Below are positions 1 to 6,987 of a stretch of DNA of 10,907 nt, in pieces. Position 1 is the stretch's first letter. Every line of letters starts with the position of its first letter. A model generated the notes under the pieces. That model searched no databases, was not told the DNA's origin, and worked only from the letters and a program-made list of their open reading frames with translations. Source of the DNA: Acidobacteriota bacterium (GTDB lineage: Bacteria; Acidobacteriota; Vicinamibacteria; Marinacidobacterales; SMYC01); the NCBI GenBank assembly GCA_029263435.1, contig JAJCXL010000587.1, positions 1-10,907 of the forward strand. Direction: 5' to 3'. A program made the position numbers and the translations under genes.

Positions 1-506
1 CGATCCCGCAACCCCGCGGCAAGCTCTTCACGCGACGGAGGGACGGGCACCGGGGTATCCGGTCCGCCGAACGGCGTGGGCGCCGGGTCGACGGGGAGAG
101 TGGGCTCGCTCCCGATCTCGGCGGGGCTGTTGAGCCCCAAGGCGTTTCTTCCATACTCGAACGCGGCCGCGATTCTGTTTCTGGCATCCGTCATGGCGAC
201 GTCATTGAAGTTGAACACTTCGAGCACCGCCGCGGCAGCTTCGTCTCGACGCGTCAAGGTCGTGACGTCGTCTTCATAGCTGAAATCGAAGGGAGCTCGG
301 ACCGTGACCGGCGCGATGTCACCAAGCTCGAACTGCTGGACCCGATAGTTCAGCCCCGGGGTCAGAAGAAATGCGAGACAGATAAACAAGACCGCCGCCC
401 AAGGCCACGGAGACTTGAACACGAGGTCGAAGACGTCGCGTTTACGAAGCTTTCGCAAGCCGCGATGCGACTCGGTCTTGGGCTTAGGGGTCTCTGGCTC
501 GTCCAT
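1..506 (-). CDS. 7TM-HD family phosphohydrolase (PgpH/YqfF type), N-terminal part only, cut by left edge
   Basis: The reading frame is open from ATG at 506 to the left edge (168 codons visible). Seen: a basic cytoplasmic N-terminus (residues 1-33), one membrane segment at about 34-51, then an extracytoplasmic region that opens with GDIAP (62-66) and APFDF (71-75) followed by YEDD. This opening is characteristic of 7TM receptors with an intracellular HD hydrolase domain; characterised members (PgpH) hydrolyse cyclic di-AMP. The other membrane helices and the HD catalytic domain lie outside the window, so the enzymatic activity is inferred. The start codon directly follows the phoH stop (TAGATG), so the two are co-transcribed and probably translationally coupled. 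PhoH, this protein and YbeY often sit together in bacteria; ybeY would be expected beyond the left edge. A proline-rich stretch lies at about 140-155 in the extracytoplasmic part. Confidence 0.9.
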   Translation of the reverse strand, partial: MDEPETPKPKTESHRGLRKLRKRDVFDLVFKSPWPWAAVLFICLAFLLTPGLNYRVQQFELGDIAPVTVRAPFDFSYEDDVTTLTRRDEAAAAVLEVFNFNDVAMTDARNRIAAAFEYGRNALGLNSPAEIGSEPTLPVDPAPTPFGGPDTPVPVPPSREELAAGLRD

Positions 507-1493
507 CTATTCCGAGCCCTTCTTGACTTGAGAGATGGGTTTCGGACCGGTAGTGACCCGGTTGCGCTCATAGGCCCGAACAATGGACCGCACGAGCGGG
601 TGGCGCACGACATCCGTGGCATCGAAGTGAACGAAGCCGATACCGGAAATACCGTCCAAGATTTTTCGGGACTCTACGAGCCCGCTCGTTTTGCCGGAAG
701 GTAGATCGATCTGGGTAATATCACCCGTGACGACAGCCTTGGAGCCGAAACCAATCCGAGTGAGAAACATCTTCATTTGCTCGGATGTCGTATTTTGGGC
801 CTCGTCCAAGATGATGAAGCTGTTATTCAGGGTGCGCCCGCGCATGAATGCAATGGGCGCAATCTCGATGGCACCGCGCTCCACGAGTCGCGCGACTTTC
901 TCGGAGTCCATCATGTCGTACAACGCATCGTAGAGCGGGCGCAGATAGGGGTTGATCTTCTCTTGTAGGTCACCCGGCAAGAAGCCGAGCTTTTCGCCTG
1001 CTTCCACCGCGGGCCGCGCGAGGATAATCCGTCCGACTTTCTTTTGGTTGAACGCCGAGACCGCCATCGCCACCGCGAGATAGGTCTTACCCGTTCCCGC
1101 CGGCCCGATCCCGAACACGATGTCGTGCTTGTCCATCGCTCGCAGATAGGCTCGCTGGTGGAGGCTTCGCGGCATGATCCGCTTGCCTTTGGCGGGATAG
1201 ATGACGGCGTCGACGAAATAGTCCTTCAAAGAGACGTCGGGGTCCTGGCGGATCAGGCGAAGGGCGACCCGTAGGTCGCCGGCGGAAAGGCGATAGCCTT
1301 CCTTCGCGAGCCCGGACAGCTGCGCGAAGATGTTCTCGAGCTGCTCCACCTGGTCCGGCGCGCCGTCGACGAGAAGCTCTTCGCCCCGGCTCACGATCCG
1401 CAAGCCGAGCGACTTTTCGAGCGATTTCAAATTCTCGTCGTGGACGCCGAATAGAGCGCTGGCGCCGTCCTCAGGAACCGAAATCTTTTTCAT
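507..1493 (-). CDS. phoH: PhoH-family (YbeZ-type) ATPase
   Basis: A 328-residue PhoH-family P-loop ATPase of normal full length. Numbered from the chosen ATG at 1493, Walker A GPAGTGKT is at 130-137 and Walker B FIILDEAQN at 226-234; a short N-terminal domain opens with the family-typical HDENL and GLRIVSRGEEL segments. YbeZ/PhoH proteins work with the endoribonuclease YbeY in rRNA processing and ribosome quality control; the molecular role of the ATPase is only partly known. Start choice: ATG 1493 has an AGGAG 13 nt upstream, a rather long gap. An in-frame GTG at 1514 would add seven residues (RSGCSI region) that read through that same AGGAG, so I prefer 1493. The stop abuts the next gene's start. 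A promoter is visible about 195 bases upstream of the start. Confidence 0.96.
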   Translation of the reverse strand: MKKISVPEDGASALFGVHDENLKSLEKSLGLRIVSRGEELLVDGAPDQVEQLENIFAQLSGLAKEGYRLSAGDLRVALRLIRQDPDVSLKDYFVDAVIYPAKGKRIMPRSLHQRAYLRAMDKHDIVFGIGPAGTGKTYLAVAMAVSAFNQKKVGRIILARPAVEAGEKLGFLPGDLQEKINPYLRPLYDALYDMMDSEKVARLVERGAIEIAPIAFMRGRTLNNSFIILDEAQNTTSEQMKMFLTRIGFGSKAVVTGDITQIDLPSGKTSGLVESRKILDGISGIGFVHFDATDVVRHPLVRSIVRAYERNRVTTGPKPISQVKKGSE

Positions 1494-1688
1494 GATCGAG
1501 CAACCGCTCCTCACGGCGGACGAGAATCGAGAGACTCATGGAGTCACCAAGGGTGAATGCAACGCAAAACGCGTCCAGATGGTTCCGCAACTATGGAGTT
1601 GGATTAGACTGCGGATGGGTGCGCCGACGCGCGCGAGGGGTGGCCCGTCCAAGACGAGGTCGAGCAAAACGCTGCATACTCGTTCTCG

Positions 1689-1717
1689 AAAGTAGCACAG
1701 GCCCATAGGGCCGTCAA
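1689..1717 (-). promoter_or_regulatory. sigma70-type promoter for phoH, with a palindrome in the spacer
   Basis: On the minus strand, -35 TTGACG (1717-1712) and -10 TACTTT (1694-1689) are separated by exactly 17 bases. It sits between the aspS stop (1763) and phoH, so it can drive phoH and the HD gene independently of aspS. The spacer holds a perfect inverted repeat GGCCC-ATA-GGGCC at 1700-1712, whose last base overlaps the -35 box; it could be an operator, but chance in GC-rich DNA is possible. Transcription from here would give a leader of about 190 nt before phoH. The leader contains a small inverted repeat, CAACT/AGTTG at 1588-1601, and otherwise nothing I recognise. Confidence 0.6.
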
Positions 1718-1762
1718 CAGCGTCACATCCCGGCGGGCCCGACGTGCCCGGCGGCGGCGCGC

Positions 1763-3535
1763 TCACTCTTTCGGCTTCTGGATGGCAATCCGGAGGTCGT
1801 CCAGCTGGCTCTGAGCCACCGAAGACGGTGAGCCGGTCATCATGTCCAGCGCGGAGGTCGTCTTCGGAAAGGCAATCACGTCCCGTAGGCTCGTCCCTCC
1901 AGCCGCGAGCATCGCGATCCGGTCGAACCCGAGCGCAATCCCCCCATGGGGAGGGGTTCCGAAAGACAGGGCGTCCAGAAAAAACCCGAATTTCTCGCGT
2001 GATTCCTCGTCCGAGAGGCTCAGGGCTCGAAAAACCTTGGCTTGGACCGAGGCGTCGTGGATCCGGATGCTCCCGCCTCCGAGCTCATACCCATTGGCGA
2101 CGACGTCATAGGCCAGTGCACGGGCCGCGCCAGGGTCCGATTCGACCTTGTCGAGGTCGTCCGGATGGGGCGACGTGAACGGATGGTGCATCGAGAACCA
2201 ACGGCCGTCGGCCTCCGAGTACTCGAACAACGGGAACTCGTGCACCCACACGAACTTCCAGTCCGTCTTGTCGATCCATTCCTCGCGCTTGGCGAGCTCG
2301 AGCCGGAGCCCGCCCAAGACGCTCGAGACCAATGGCCTGTCTCCCGCAACGATCAAGAGCAGGTCCTCGGCACCGGCACCCGCCGCTTCGAAAGCCAGGT
2401 TCAGGCGATCTTCCCCGTAGTGCCGGAGAAGTGGCGATTTCAGACCCGCATCCGTCCGGCGTGCCCAGCCGAGGCCTTTCGCGCCCAATCCTTTGGCAAA
2501 AGCCTCGAGTCCGTCGATGTCCTTGCGCGAGTAACGCGCGCAGCTAGTCGCGACCACCGCCCGAACGACGCCGCCGGCTTCCAGGATCGACTCGAAGACC
2601 CCGTAGTCGGAGCCTTTGGAGATCTCGGACAAGTCGACGATCTCGCATCCGAATCGCAAGTCCGGCTTGTCGGAGCCGAACCGATCGAGCGCCTCGCGGT
2701 AGCTGAGCCTCGGGAATGGAACCGGCACCGAGATACCGGCGGGCTCGAGCATTTTCACGAACAGCCCTTCCACGAGCGCGTAGATATCACTGGGCTCGAC
2801 GAAGGACATCTCGATATCGATCTGCGTGAACTCGGGCTGACGATCCGCACGGATGTCCTCGTCGCGGAAGCAACGGACGATCTGATAGTAGCGTTCCATC
2901 CCGGCAATCATCAGGAGCTGTTTGAACAGCTGGGGCGACTGCGGCAACGCATAGAAGCTTCCATGGTGGACCCGGCTCGGTACGAGATAGTCCCGCGCGC
3001 CCTCCGGCGTCGATTTCGTCAAATAGGGCGTTTCGACTTCATGGAATCGGTGCTCGACCAAGTACTGATGCGCACGAAACGATAGCTCGCTGCGTAGCTC
3101 CAAGTTGCGACGCATCTTGCTCCGGCGAAGGTCGAGGTAGCGATAGCGTAGGCGAAGGTCCTCGTTCGCGACGACCGAGTCGTCGATGGGAAAAGGCGGA
3201 GTTCTTGCTTCCGACAACACTTCGATCGCCTCGGCCCGCACTTCCACCGCACCCGTTTTGATGCTGGGGTTGAGGGTGCCTTCCGCACGTCGGAGCACCT
3301 TGCCGCGCACGGAAACGACCCATTCCGAGCCGAGCTTTTTCGCGCGCTCGACGAGCTCCGGTGCACCGCCCGGCCCTATGACGACCTGGGTGACACCGTC
3401 TCGATCCCGAAGCTCGACGAAGGTGATCCCGCCCAGATCTCGAACGACGTCGACCCATCCACTCAGGACGACGTCCTCATCCACGGCATGGAGTCCGAGC
3501 TCGCCGCAGGTATGCGTCCGGCGCCAGCCGGTCAA
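1763..3535 (-). CDS. aspS: Aspartyl-tRNA synthetase (bacterial type)
   Basis: A 590-residue class IIb synthetase that charges tRNA-Asp, at the usual bacterial length. Seen in order: an N-terminal anticodon-binding OB fold (RTHTCGEL at 6-13, RDLGG at 32-36), class II motif 2 with CFRDEDIRADRQPEFTQIDIE (222-242), a GAD-type insertion, and C-terminal motif 3 GGIALGFDRI. Start: TTG at 3535 overlaps the upstream stop as TTGA (3532-3535), with AGAGAAG a few bases before, and gives the family-normal short lead (MTGWRRTHTC). The frame continues open far upstream, to 3847, but that extension is arginine-rich and lies inside the carbonic-anhydrase gene in another frame; an in-frame TTG at 3577 is a weaker alternative. 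The protein combines RDLGG (Leu34) with AEGTLNP (Gly86), features that I associate with discriminating and non-discriminating AspRS respectively, so its tRNA-Asn specificity is uncertain. Confidence 0.96.
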   Translation of the reverse strand: MTGWRRTHTCGELGLHAVDEDVVLSGWVDVVRDLGGITFVELRDRDGVTQVVIGPGGAPELVERAKKLGSEWVVSVRGKVLRRAEGTLNPSIKTGAVEVRAEAIEVLSEARTPPFPIDDSVVANEDLRLRYRYLDLRRSKMRRNLELRSELSFRAHQYLVEHRFHEVETPYLTKSTPEGARDYLVPSRVHHGSFYALPQSPQLFKQLLMIAGMERYYQIVRCFRDEDIRADRQPEFTQIDIEMSFVEPSDIYALVEGLFVKMLEPAGISVPVPFPRLSYREALDRFGSDKPDLRFGCEIVDLSEISKGSDYGVFESILEAGGVVRAVVATSCARYSRKDIDGLEAFAKGLGAKGLGWARRTDAGLKSPLLRHYGEDRLNLAFEAAGAGAEDLLLIVAGDRPLVSSVLGGLRLELAKREEWIDKTDWKFVWVHEFPLFEYSEADGRWFSMHHPFTSPHPDDLDKVESDPGAARALAYDVVANGYELGGGSIRIHDASVQAKVFRALSLSDEESREKFGFFLDALSFGTPPHGGIALGFDRIAMLAAGGTSLRDVIAFPKTTSALDMMTGSPSSVAQSQLDDLRIAIQKPKE

Positions 3536-4053
3536 AACGATCTTCTCTGTTTCAAGTAATCTTCCTTCAACTCGCAATAGGTCTCGGCGGAGAACACGAG
3601 ACGCGCGAGCTCCTCGTCCGTCAAATCCCGGCACACCCGCGCAGGGACGCCCCGCGCCATGGTCTGCGCCGGAATGACGGTGCCGGGACTCACGACCGAG
3701 CCCGCGGCCACGAAGGCCCGCTCTTCCACCAAGACGTCGTCGAGGACCACCGCTCCCATACCAATGAGAGCGCCGGACTTGACGTGACAGCCGTGGAGGA
3801 TAGCGCGATGACCGACCGTGACGCCATCTTCGAGGGTCGTCGGCCAACCACCATGGTTCACGTGAATCACGGTCAAATCTTGAACGTTCGTTCGCGAGCC
3901 GACTCGAATCTGGTTGACGTCACCGCGTAGCACCGAGCCGAACCAGATGCTGGAATGGGCGCCTATCGTGACGTCACCGATGATATGGACGCCTTCAGCG
4001 ACGTAGCTGGTCGCGTCGATCTGTGGGGTCTTGTCGAGATAGCTCTGGATCAC
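3532..4053 (-). CDS. Gamma-carbonic-anhydrase-like hexapeptide-repeat protein
   Basis: A 173-residue left-handed beta-helix protein of the YrdA/PaaY/CaiE branch of gamma-class carbonic anhydrases. Hexapeptide repeats run from about residue 12 to 140 (for example VHIIGDVTIG, GALIGMGAVV, AAGSVVSPGTVI), followed by a C-terminal helix. The three zinc-binding histidines expected for the family are present: His64 (VIHV), His82 and His87 (GHRAILHGC). Members of this branch are homotrimers; some hydrate CO2, many have no shown activity, so the role is inferred. No signal peptide is seen, so it is likely cytoplasmic. The GTG start at 4053 overlaps the stop of the upstream gene (GTGA, 4050-4053), and its own stop overlaps the aspS start (TTGA), so it is the middle gene of a translationally coupled unit. 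Confidence 0.93.
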   Translation of the reverse strand: MIQSYLDKTPQIDATSYVAEGVHIIGDVTIGAHSSIWFGSVLRGDVNQIRVGSRTNVQDLTVIHVNHGGWPTTLEDGVTVGHRAILHGCHVKSGALIGMGAVVLDDVLVEERAFVAAGSVVSPGTVIPAQTMARGVPARVCRDLTDEELARLVFSAETYCELKEDYLKQRRSF

Positions 4054-4913
4054 GAAGCGTCCTCGTCGAGACGAGTCAGCCAGACGAGATCGCGCGCAAA
4101 GTCGTAAGTGACCGAGATCGACGACATGACATCCGCGCCGATGACCCCGACCGCCTGTCCGTCATAAGGGAGCTGACGGATGTCGCCGAGGAGCACCGGC
4201 ACGCTCTCCGCGTGGAACCCACCGACGTCGACGGCGGACACCACGGTCTCGTTGGCCCGCTTAGGAGCCAAACCATTCTTCTCAGCGAAGCTCTTGTCCA
4301 TCAAAGAGGTCGACGTCCCGGGATCGAGCACGAAGGTCGCCTCGACCGGACCTTCTTCCCCGGAGAGAACTACGGGCACGAGAAGGAAGCGGCCGACGCC
4401 TTCGAAAGTCACGCTTCCCGCGGGCACGTCCTCCGCCGGCGAAGCCTCCATGTACAGCAGGTGCCGAGGATAGTGGATCGTCAGCCGGAGCGGCTCGAGA
4501 ATGTCTCGCCCGATCCGTCCATAGCTTCGCAACCCGCCTGCGCCCGTGCCGTCCTCACCTTCGATGAGAAGCGTCCGGACGAGCTGAAACTCTGCCGTGC
4601 CCAACGATAGAGTTTGCACGTAGGCCACGGGAACCCGTTCGGTACGGCCGTAAAAGTCGATCTCCTGGACTTCTCCTCGTTCGGCGAGCTTCATCCCGGC
4701 GCCATCGACGAGCATCGTGTCGAGGAGTAGATCGTTGAAGCCGACGTCGAGAACGAGGCGGTGGCCACGAATCCCGTTGAGATCGGCGCGGACTATCGGG
4801 AGCGCGGACTGATCGATCGTCTCGAACTCGATCCACTCTTGCGCTCCGGCTTGGGAGGCAAGGCCGGCCATCGCGATCAGGATCGCTGCTCCCGGTAACA
4901 TCTTGGACACCAT
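4050..4913 (-). CDS. Secreted two-lobed retropepsin-like (aspartic-protease fold) protein
   Basis: A 287-residue protein starting with a signal peptide (basic MVSK, hydrophobic 5-20, cleavage probably after AGA at 22-24), so likely periplasmic or exported. The mature part looks like two retropepsin-like halves. Half 1: RADLNGIRG (42-50), LVLDVG with Asp56, and IGRDILEPLRLTIHYPRH (134-151). Half 2: ATFVLDPGTSTSLMD with Asp197, and IGADVMSSISVTYDFARD (258-275). Each half therefore has a candidate catalytic Asp and the IG-D...Y trailer typical of bacterial retropepsin-like domains, but the sites read DVG and DPG rather than D-T/S-G, so proteolysis is uncertain. Start: ATG 4913 gives a clean signal peptide; the frame is open to 5003, but those residues precede the signal and overlap the divergent gene. 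ATG 4901 is an alternative. No clear Shine-Dalgarno is visible. First gene of the unit with the carbonic-anhydrase-like protein and aspS. Confidence 0.83.
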   Translation of the reverse strand: MVSKMLPGAAILIAMAGLASQAGAQEWIEFETIDQSALPIVRADLNGIRGHRLVLDVGFNDLLLDTMLVDGAGMKLAERGEVQEIDFYGRTERVPVAYVQTLSLGTAEFQLVRTLLIEGEDGTGAGGLRSYGRIGRDILEPLRLTIHYPRHLLYMEASPAEDVPAGSVTFEGVGRFLLVPVVLSGEEGPVEATFVLDPGTSTSLMDKSFAEKNGLAPKRANETVVSAVDVGGFHAESVPVLLGDIRQLPYDGQAVGVIGADVMSSISVTYDFARDLVWLTRLDEDAS

Positions 4914-4944
4914 AAGAATCGACTTTTTCGGTAGTGTTTTCGAG

Positions 4945-4953
4945 AAGATAGCA
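4945..4953 (-). promoter_or_regulatory. possible extended -10 element for the protease/CA/aspS unit
   Basis: Minus strand TGC-TATCTT (4953-4945) matches an extended -10 (TGnTATnnT-like) in the AT-rich gap between the divergent genes, about 30 bases from the ATG at 4913. There is no convincing -35 at 16-18 bases upstream. No matching plus-strand promoter was recognised for the divergent membrane-protein gene. Confidence 0.25.
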
Positions 4954-4967
4954 GATTTGATCCGTGT

Positions 4968-6581
4968 TTGCTCGTAGAATGCGCTTCGAACTCTGTGTCC
5001 CATTGTCTTCCTGGTCGAGATCTCCTATTGGCGCTCGTGTGGTTCGTCTTGGCGAGCGTCTTTTATACGTACCCGCTCGCGATAGCGCCGGCTACGGCGA
5101 ATCGGCTGGATAGTCCGGACGCGCTCTTGAACGCGTGGATCGTCTCGTGGAACCTCCATCAGCTCCAAGAGAGCCCGACAGAGCTGTTCGACGCCAATAT
5201 CTTCTATCCGGAGACAGGTGCTCTCGCCTATTCGGAGAACCTGCTCACCGCCTCGGTTCTCGCGGCCCCGGTGGCTGCCTTCACGGACAGCCCCATCGTG
5301 AGAGTCAACGTGGCTCTGTTCGCCGCTTTCGTGCTGACGGGCCTCGCGACCTTCGCGCTCGCCTACGATCTCACCGGCGACCGACTCGCGAGCCTCCTCG
5401 CCGGGACGCTATTCGCTTACGCGCCGTTTCGATTCGCACATATCCCGCACTTGCAGCTGCAGCTCGCTTTCGGCATCCCACTCTGCCTGCTCTTCATCCG
5501 ACGCCTCGTCCGTCCGGGCTCCCGCCGGCTCTCCTATGCGCTCGGCTTCGCCGCCGCCGCGCTCGCGACGTTCGGCTCCAGTATCTATTACCTGGTGTTC
5601 GTGATGAGCGTCGTGCCGGTGGTGGCGCTGACGGAGATCTACCACCTCGAAGCGGTGGAGCGGCCGAAGGCGATCTATTGGCTCACCGCCTCCGGTCTGC
5701 TCGCAGCCGGACTCACCTTTCCGTTCGCGTGGCCTTATCTCGAAAAGCTGAGCAGTGGCACCGTTCGCTCGTTGACGGCGGCAGACCAATACTCCGCGAC
5801 TGCTCTGGACTACGTCTCGAGCTTCTCCCGGCTTCACGCGTTTCTTCCAAGCACCGACGAGCCTCTCTTTCCCGGAGGGATCGCGATAGGCCTCGCTGTG
5901 TTCGCGCTCGCGGCGGGCGCGGCTCGCGCTTCGCGAAAATGGAGCTGGGCGCTCGTCGGGGCCATCGGGCTCGTCATTTCGTTAGGGCCTCCCGCCGGAG
6001 TGTTCACCCTCCTCTACCGGTTCGTGCCCGTCTACCGCGCGATCCGAGTCCCTTCACGGGCGGGCGTGCTCGTGTTGCTGGCAGTGGCGTTGCTCGCCGC
6101 CATCGGCCTCGCCGCCATCAGACGTCGTCGCCTTCGCGTGCTCTGCGTCGTCATCGCCTGTGGCGAATGCCTGGCCGCTCCTCTTCCTTGGCGTTTCGAG
6201 CTACCGAGCTACCCTCCGATCTACGAAGCCGTCGAGGCGCTGGAAGAGCCCGGCGCGCTCCTCGAGCTGCCGATGCCGCCACGAGAGCGATTTCAGGACA
6301 ACGCGCTCTACGTCTACCGCTCGGCCTTTCATTGGCGAGCGCTCGTCAACGGATATAGCGGGTTCGCCCCTGCGAGCTACACGCGTCGAGAGCAAGGGCT
6401 CAGACGGGACCTTTCCGCCGAGCTTTCACTCGCTCGGGTCGAAGGGGTGCGTTTCGTGTTGGCGCATGAAGGTCGCCTCGGCCCGCGGATGCGTCGGCGT
6501 CTCGCCGAAGCGCAACGTAGCGGACAACTAGACCTGGTCGCGCAAGCTTCGACCGACCGTCTTTACACGATTCAGCGGTAA
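4968..6581 (+). CDS. Polytopic membrane protein, putative GT-C-type glycosyltransferase
   Basis: A 537-residue membrane protein with about ten to twelve hydrophobic helices between residues 18 and 404, then a soluble C-terminal part of about 130 residues. After helix 1 the first external loop carries DSPDALLNAW (48-57) and later NIFYPETGALAYSENLL (77-93); an acidic residue in this loop is where GT-C enzymes keep their catalytic Asp/Glu. The C-terminal part contains LLELPMPP (431-438), HWRALVNGYSGF (455-466) and ends LYTIQR, a pattern I associate with large uncharacterised bacterial families annotated as glycosyltransferase or hypothetical membrane protein. Transfer of a lipid-linked sugar to an envelope polymer would be the expected role, but neither donor nor acceptor can be read here. 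The start is uncertain: TTG 4968, GTG 4995 and TTG 5028 are all in frame before helix 1 and none has a strong ribosome-binding site. It is transcribed divergently from the protease-like gene. Confidence 0.8.
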   Translation: MLVECASNSVSHCLPGRDLLLALVWFVLASVFYTYPLAIAPATANRLDSPDALLNAWIVSWNLHQLQESPTELFDANIFYPETGALAYSENLLTASVLAAPVAAFTDSPIVRVNVALFAAFVLTGLATFALAYDLTGDRLASLLAGTLFAYAPFRFAHIPHLQLQLAFGIPLCLLFIRRLVRPGSRRLSYALGFAAAALATFGSSIYYLVFVMSVVPVVALTEIYHLEAVERPKAIYWLTASGLLAAGLTFPFAWPYLEKLSSGTVRSLTAADQYSATALDYVSSFSRLHAFLPSTDEPLFPGGIAIGLAVFALAAGAARASRKWSWALVGAIGLVISLGPPAGVFTLLYRFVPVYRAIRVPSRAGVLVLLAVALLAAIGLAAIRRRRLRVLCVVIACGECLAAPLPWRFELPSYPPIYEAVEALEEPGALLELPMPPRERFQDNALYVYRSAFHWRALVNGYSGFAPASYTRREQGLRRDLSAELSLARVEGVRFVLAHEGRLGPRMRRRLAEAQRSGQLDLVAQASTDRLYTIQR

Positions 6582-6615
6582 GACGTACTCACAAGAGCGC
6601 GAGCAAGCGGGCTGC

Positions 6616-6828
6616 TTATTGCTCCGTCGGTGAGTCGGGCTCGAGGAGCCAGCCGTAGTCTTCGAGGTTCGGCGAGCGCGGGATGCCGGCCGGGGTCTCC
6701 TCTTCAGGTTGTTTGAGGACAGCGGGCCCGGGCACGAGCCAATGGTTCACGAGGTACTGCCAGTAAAAAACACGGCTGTGGGATTCCTCTGCTTCGGACC
6801 AATTCGCACGCGGGATCGATTCTGCCAC
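6616..6828 (-). CDS. small hypothetical protein (70 aa)
   Basis: A 70-residue frame in the gap between the membrane-protein gene and the fatty-acid oxidation gene, not overlapping either. The GTG at 6828 has a strong GGAGG (6838-6834) five bases upstream, the best-placed ribosome site in the window. The same frame opens further up at TTG 6888, but that extension would read through the GGAGG. The protein is acidic, with an aromatic core (VFYWQYLVNHWL, about 20-31) and a Pro/Glu-rich tail ending EPDSPTEQ; no signal peptide, membrane helix or known motif is seen. It converges on the membrane-protein gene with a 34-base gap. I do not recognise it. Against it being a gene: it is short and a chance frame of this length is common in GC-rich DNA. 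Confidence 0.45.
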   Translation of the reverse strand: MAESIPRANWSEAEESHSRVFYWQYLVNHWLVPGPAVLKQPEEETPAGIPRSPNLEDYGWLLEPDSPTEQ

Positions 6829-6889
6829 GGTAACCTCCACAAACTCCCTGCTTTGGTCAGATGCAACCCACGTGCCAAATTCGCCCAAA

Positions 6890-6901
6890 ACCGTAAACGG
6901 T
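6890..6901. repeat. 12-base inverted repeat ACCGT-AA-ACGGT
   Basis: A perfect inverted repeat with five-base arms and a two-base centre. It lies about 60 bases upstream of the small gene's GTG, at the edge of an AT-rich patch (about 6905-6955) that stands out from the GC-rich surroundings and might hold its promoter. It could be an operator; I could not place a convincing -35/-10 pair next to it. Confidence 0.35.
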
Positions 6902-6965
6902 CGCTATCCCTTTGTTATCAATATGTTAAGAAAAGTGTAGAAAATCACCCCCGCGCCCGTGATGT

Positions 6966-6987
6966 AAAAAGCCCACATACAGTGGAC
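6966..6987 (-). terminator. rho-independent terminator downstream of fadJ
   Basis: Minus-strand RNA GUCCAC-UGUAU-GUGGGC (6987-6971) forms a six-pair stem with one U-G pair and a five-base loop, followed directly by UUUUU (6970-6966). It is about 65 bases past the fadJ stop and upstream of the small gene, so it can end fadJ transcripts or act as a regulated stop before the small gene. Confidence 0.6.

Noticed and set aside
1735..1765. GC-rich sequence after the aspS stop as a terminator
   Set aside because: Weak stems are possible but no T-run follows on the minus strand.
1536..1766. 76-codon minus-strand frame upstream of phoH
   Set aside because: It runs across the likely phoH promoter, is low in conserved-looking sequence, and has no ribosome site that I can see.
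2042..3085. 347-codon open frame on the plus strand
   Set aside because: It is antisense to aspS, whose motifs are intact; the translation has no recognisable domain and long antisense frames are common in GC-rich genes.
3536..3847. 104-residue N-terminal extension of the aspS frame
   Set aside because: It is arginine/glycine-rich, lies inside the carbonic-anhydrase gene in another frame, and is absent from the AspRS family; the TTG at 3535 gives the normal length.
4979..5060. ATG at 4979 as an alternative start for the membrane protein
   Set aside because: It is out of frame with the membrane-protein coding sequence and would need a frameshift.
5135..6358. 407-codon open frame on the plus strand within the membrane-protein gene
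   Set aside because: The translation is extremely arginine-rich with no domain, as expected of a shifted frame; the 4968-6581 frame shows real membrane helices.
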